A DNA stretch of 8,505 nt from Clostridia bacterium (GTDB lineage: Bacteria > Bacillota > Clostridia > Oscillospirales > CAG-382): assembly GCA_017501055.1 (NCBI GenBank), contig JAFVXP010000071.1:1-8505 (forward strand), read 5' to 3'. Every line of letters begins with the position of its first letter. The stretch's first letter is position 1. The translations under genes were made by a program, and so were the position numbers. Shown one piece after another: positions 6,277 to 8,505 of the stretch. A model generated the notes under the pieces. The model did not search any database, had not been told where the DNA came from, and saw only the letters and a program-made list of their open reading frames with translations.

Positions 6277-6611
6277 TGGCGGGACACAGACAAGATAAAC
6301 TCAACAATGCGGTTATGCTTGAGCTTGCCGCAATTATAAGAGAAGTTAAAGACCCGAGAGTTGCAAAATCGTTCGTCAGTATCGTCGGCGCAAGCGTTGC
6401 GCCCGATATGAGCACGGCAAGGATCTTTTACAGCGTACTCGGGGAGGACGACGGCGTTGCAAAGGGGCTTAATTCGGCAAGCGGTTTTATCAGAAGCGAG
6501 CTTGCAAAAAGGCTTAACCTTCGAATTACCCCAAAGCTTGCCTTTATCCGTGATAACAACACGGAACGTGCAATGCACATCTCCACAATTCTTAAAGATA
6601 TTCAGGATTGA
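6276..6611 (+). CDS. rbfA: Ribosome-binding factor A
   Basis: A 111-residue single KH-like-domain protein that binds the 30S subunit near helix 1 of 16S rRNA and helps its maturation, especially in the cold. Family signatures are DKLNNAVMLELAAIIREVKDPR (7-28), then LNSASGFIRSELAKRLNLRITPKLAFIRD (65-93) with the Ala-x-Gly kink typical of the RbfA KH fold. Its ATG shares one base with the infB stop (TAATG). GGAGG at 6258-6262 is rather far away (13 nt), so reinitiation after infB translation is likely. It acts in the same 30S assembly pathway as RimP. Confidence 0.95.
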   Translation: MAGHRQDKLNNAVMLELAAIIREVKDPRVAKSFVSIVGASVAPDMSTARIFYSVLGEDDGVAKGLNSASGFIRSELAKRLNLRITPKLAFIRDNNTERAMHISTILKDIQD

Positions 6612-6616
6612 CCGAT

Positions 6617-7570
6617 ATGAAACAATTCGGAATTAAAGAAGCCGCCGCATTCCTTTCAGAATGCGACGGCTACCTCATATATTGCCACGCATCACCCGAC
6701 GGAGATACGCTCGGAAGTGCAATAGGCTTGGCATTAATACTCAGAAAGCTTGGCAAAAGGGCTTTTGCCTTTTCTGTTGACGGAATCCCAAACAAGCTTT
6801 CCTTTTTGCCCACAGGAGATATTTTTCTTGAAGCCGAACCCGAAGACCTTAGCGATTACACATTGATAAGCGTTGACGTTGCAGGCCCGAGAATGCTTGG
6901 TAATGCAAGAAACAAAAGCTTTGTGCTTTCTATCGACCACCACAAGGTCAACACCATCGATTGTGAAAATCTTCTTGTTATGAGCGACAGAATCGCTTGC
7001 GGTGAGATAATTTTCAAGATAATGGACGAGCTTGAAGTTTCGCTTGACAAAGATATCGCTTGTGCGCTTTATTCGGCAATATGCTCGGACAGCGGCGGTT
7101 TCAGATACGATGCGACCAAGCCGGAAACACATATTATGGCGGCACGGCTTATTGAAACGGGTATTGATTTTGCGGCAATCAACAGATATTTGTTTGAAAG
7201 CAAGACACCCGAACAGATTGCATTGACAAAGACGGCATACAACAACCTTGAATTACTTTGTGACGGCAAATTTGCTATCGTTGCGATAAACGAGGAACAA
7301 ATGAAGGCATGCAACGCTATTGAAAGTGACTTTGATTGCATCAACTCTATCCCGAGAGAGATTTCGGGAGTGCTCGCTTCGGCTGTAATACGTCAAAAGA
7401 GCGACGGCGTGAAGGTTTCTATGCGTTCCAACGCCGATATTGACGTTGCCGAGCTTGCAAAGAAGCAAGGTGGCGGCGGACATTACCACGCCGCAGGCTT
7501 TACCTACAGCGGTGATTTTAATTCTGCGCTTGAATTGACGCGCAAGATCTTTACGGAGCTTTCTTTATGA
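6617..7570 (+). CDS. nrnA: DHH/DHHA1 phosphoesterase, bifunctional oligoribonuclease and pAp phosphatase NrnA
   Basis: A 317-residue cytoplasmic phosphoesterase. NrnA enzymes degrade oligoribonucleotides of about 2-5 nt and dephosphorylate 3'-phosphoadenosine 5'-phosphate using Mn2+. Motif I is HASPDGDTLGS (24-34, Asp28 and Asp30). Motif II is SVDVAGP (Asp87). The DHH triad is SIDHHKVN (Asp107, His108, His109). A fourth acidic motif fits CSDSGGFRYDATKP. The DHHA1 domain ends with GGGGHYHAAGF (from 285), the substrate-binding glycine loop. ATG at 6617 follows AGGA (6604-6607) by 9 nt and lies 5 nt after rbfA; a TTG at 6608 is possible but gives poor spacing. A DHH gene between rbfA and truB is typical of Firmicutes. 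I cannot tell from sequence which of the two activities dominates. Confidence 0.92.
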   Translation: MKQFGIKEAAAFLSECDGYLIYCHASPDGDTLGSAIGLALILRKLGKRAFAFSVDGIPNKLSFLPTGDIFLEAEPEDLSDYTLISVDVAGPRMLGNARNKSFVLSIDHHKVNTIDCENLLVMSDRIACGEIIFKIMDELEVSLDKDIACALYSAICSDSGGFRYDATKPETHIMAARLIETGIDFAAINRYLFESKTPEQIALTKTAYNNLELLCDGKFAIVAINEEQMKACNAIESDFDCINSIPREISGVLASAVIRQKSDGVKVSMRSNADIDVAELAKKQGGGGHYHAAGFTYSGDFNSALELTRKIFTELSL

Positions 7571-8466
7571 ATAACCCAAGCGGTATTATCATAATCGACA
7601 AACCAAGCGGAATAACCTCGCACAACTGCATTTCGAAGCTTCGTTATCTTTTAAAGATTCGAAAGGTTGGTCATTGCGGTACGCTCGACCCTATGGCATC
7701 GGGTGTTTTGCCGATAATGATCGGCTCGGCTGTCAAGGCAAGCGAGTTTCTTGTTGACCACGACAAGCGTTATTTTGCAGGGATAAAGCTGGGTATCACG
7801 ACCGATACCGAGGATATTTCGGGAAATATTCTGACAAAGCACGAAGGCACACTTCCCTCTTATGAGGAATTTGCGAGCGTTGCAAAATCGTTTGTCGGCG
7901 AGATAGACCAAGTTCCACCGATGTATTCCGCATTGAAGGTTGGCGGTGTTAAGCTTCTCGACCTTGCAAGAGAAGGTGTTACCATTGAGCGTAAGGCAAG
8001 AAAGGTTAATATCTATTCCTGCAACCCTATTGAGAAAAACGGTGAATTTTTTCTCGACGTGGAATGCTCGAGAGGTACATATATCAGAACGCTTTGTGCG
8101 GATATCGGAAACAAACTCGGTTGCGGTGCTTGTATGAGCTCTCTCGAGAGAAGCGAAGTCGGCGTTTTTAAGCGTGAAGACGCAATCGTTTTTGACGATC
8201 TTAACGGTATGACGCAGGAAGAGATACTATCCCACCTTATCCCCGTTGAAAAAATGTTTATGCATTACCGAGAAGCTCGTATGGACGCTTTCTTCAACCG
8301 TCTTTACAGCCACGGGGAGAAGATAAAGCTTGCAAAATTACGTGGTATTAACGGTGAAATCGGCGAAATGTTCCGTGTTTACGACGAAGACGGGTTTTAT
8401 TCGCTCGGCGAGATAATCGAAGAAGACGGAATTAAATATTTCCGTCAAAAGAAAATCTTCCGCTAA
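7567..8466 (+). CDS. truB: tRNA pseudouridine(55) synthase TruB
   Basis: A 299-residue enzyme that converts uridine 55 in the T-loop of tRNAs to pseudouridine. The catalytic motif VGHCGTLDPMASGVLPI is at 34-50 with the nucleophile Asp41. The entry motif GIIIIDKPSGITSHN is at 6-20. VPPMYSALKVGG (116-127) and SRGTYIRTL (168-176) complete the active site. A C-terminal region of about 60 residues follows the catalytic core, as in other bacterial TruB proteins. The ATG overlaps the nrnA stop (ATGA, 4 nt), and GGAG at 7555-7558 is 8 nt upstream, so translation is probably coupled. In most relatives ribF follows truB; the window ends before I can confirm this. Confidence 0.97.
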   Translation: MNNPSGIIIIDKPSGITSHNCISKLRYLLKIRKVGHCGTLDPMASGVLPIMIGSAVKASEFLVDHDKRYFAGIKLGITTDTEDISGNILTKHEGTLPSYEEFASVAKSFVGEIDQVPPMYSALKVGGVKLLDLAREGVTIERKARKVNIYSCNPIEKNGEFFLDVECSRGTYIRTLCADIGNKLGCGACMSSLERSEVGVFKREDAIVFDDLNGMTQEEILSHLIPVEKMFMHYREARMDAFFNRLYSHGEKIKLAKLRGINGEIGEMFRVYDEDGFYSLGEIIEEDGIKYFRQKKIFR

Positions 8467-8505
8467 CACGATACAACAAAATATGACAGACGAATCTGCT
8501 ATTAT

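Noticed and set aside
5495..6298. A 267-codon + strand frame inside infB
   Set aside because: It is out of frame with infB, Ser/Arg/Thr-rich with no domain motif, and lies wholly within a region where IF2 domains III and IV are clearly encoded.
8483..8505. ATG at 8483 as the start of the next gene
   Set aside because: The frame is open to the window end but covers only seven full codons, no ribosome binding site precedes it, and the residues do not resemble the start of RibF, the usual neighbour.

Overview
The window is a stretch of housekeeping chromosome from an endospore-forming member of the Firmicutes (Bacillota). Gene order and protein style point to class Clostridia. The evidence for a spore former is the tail of SpoIIGA followed by a full-length sporulation sigma factor SigE that keeps its cleavable pro-sequence. 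The rest is the conserved rimP-nusA-rnpM-ylxQ-infB-rbfA-nrnA-truB translation and transcription operon. All genes lie on the + strand and are tightly packed. I see no mobile elements, CRISPR arrays, tRNA or rRNA genes, and no stretch over 300 bases lacks a gene.

Layout. (1) 1-826: the last 31 codons of spoIIGA, then sigE. (2) 823-1673: a separate unit with a perfect sigma-A-type promoter (TTGACA, 17 nt, TATAAT) that overlaps the sigE stop codon. It drives a NYN/PIN-like putative ribonuclease with a C-terminal region resembling a winged helix. The best start for this gene is a rare ATT codon at 888, placed 7 nt after a strong Shine-Dalgarno sequence. A bipartite hairpin followed by a T-run at the 3' end looks like its terminator. 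(3) 1683-1781: a second good promoter (TTGTAA, 17 nt, extended -10 TATAAT) and a roughly 64-nt leader holding a perfect GNRA-capped hairpin. (4) 1782-8466: the eight-gene operon, with most junctions overlapping or only a few bases apart. (5) 8467-8505: a short tail with no gene I can call.

How the genes fit together. SpoIIGA is the membrane protease that activates pro-SigE, so the first two genes form a sporulation switch in the mother cell. The large operon serves expression of genetic information. RimP and RbfA mature the 30S subunit, and IF2 (infB) places initiator tRNA. NusA controls RNA polymerase pausing and termination. RnpM and the L7Ae-type YlxQ bind RNA. NrnA degrades very short RNAs and TruB makes pseudouridine 55 in tRNA. 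The NYN gene sits between the two units and has its own apparent promoter and terminator, so it is the least explained part of the window.

Limits. I found no clearly new multi-gene system here. The points worth a second look are the ATT start and promoter arrangement of the NYN gene, the structured rimP leader, and small deviations in RnpM and RimP. All family assignments come from reading motifs in the translated sequence, without database searches.
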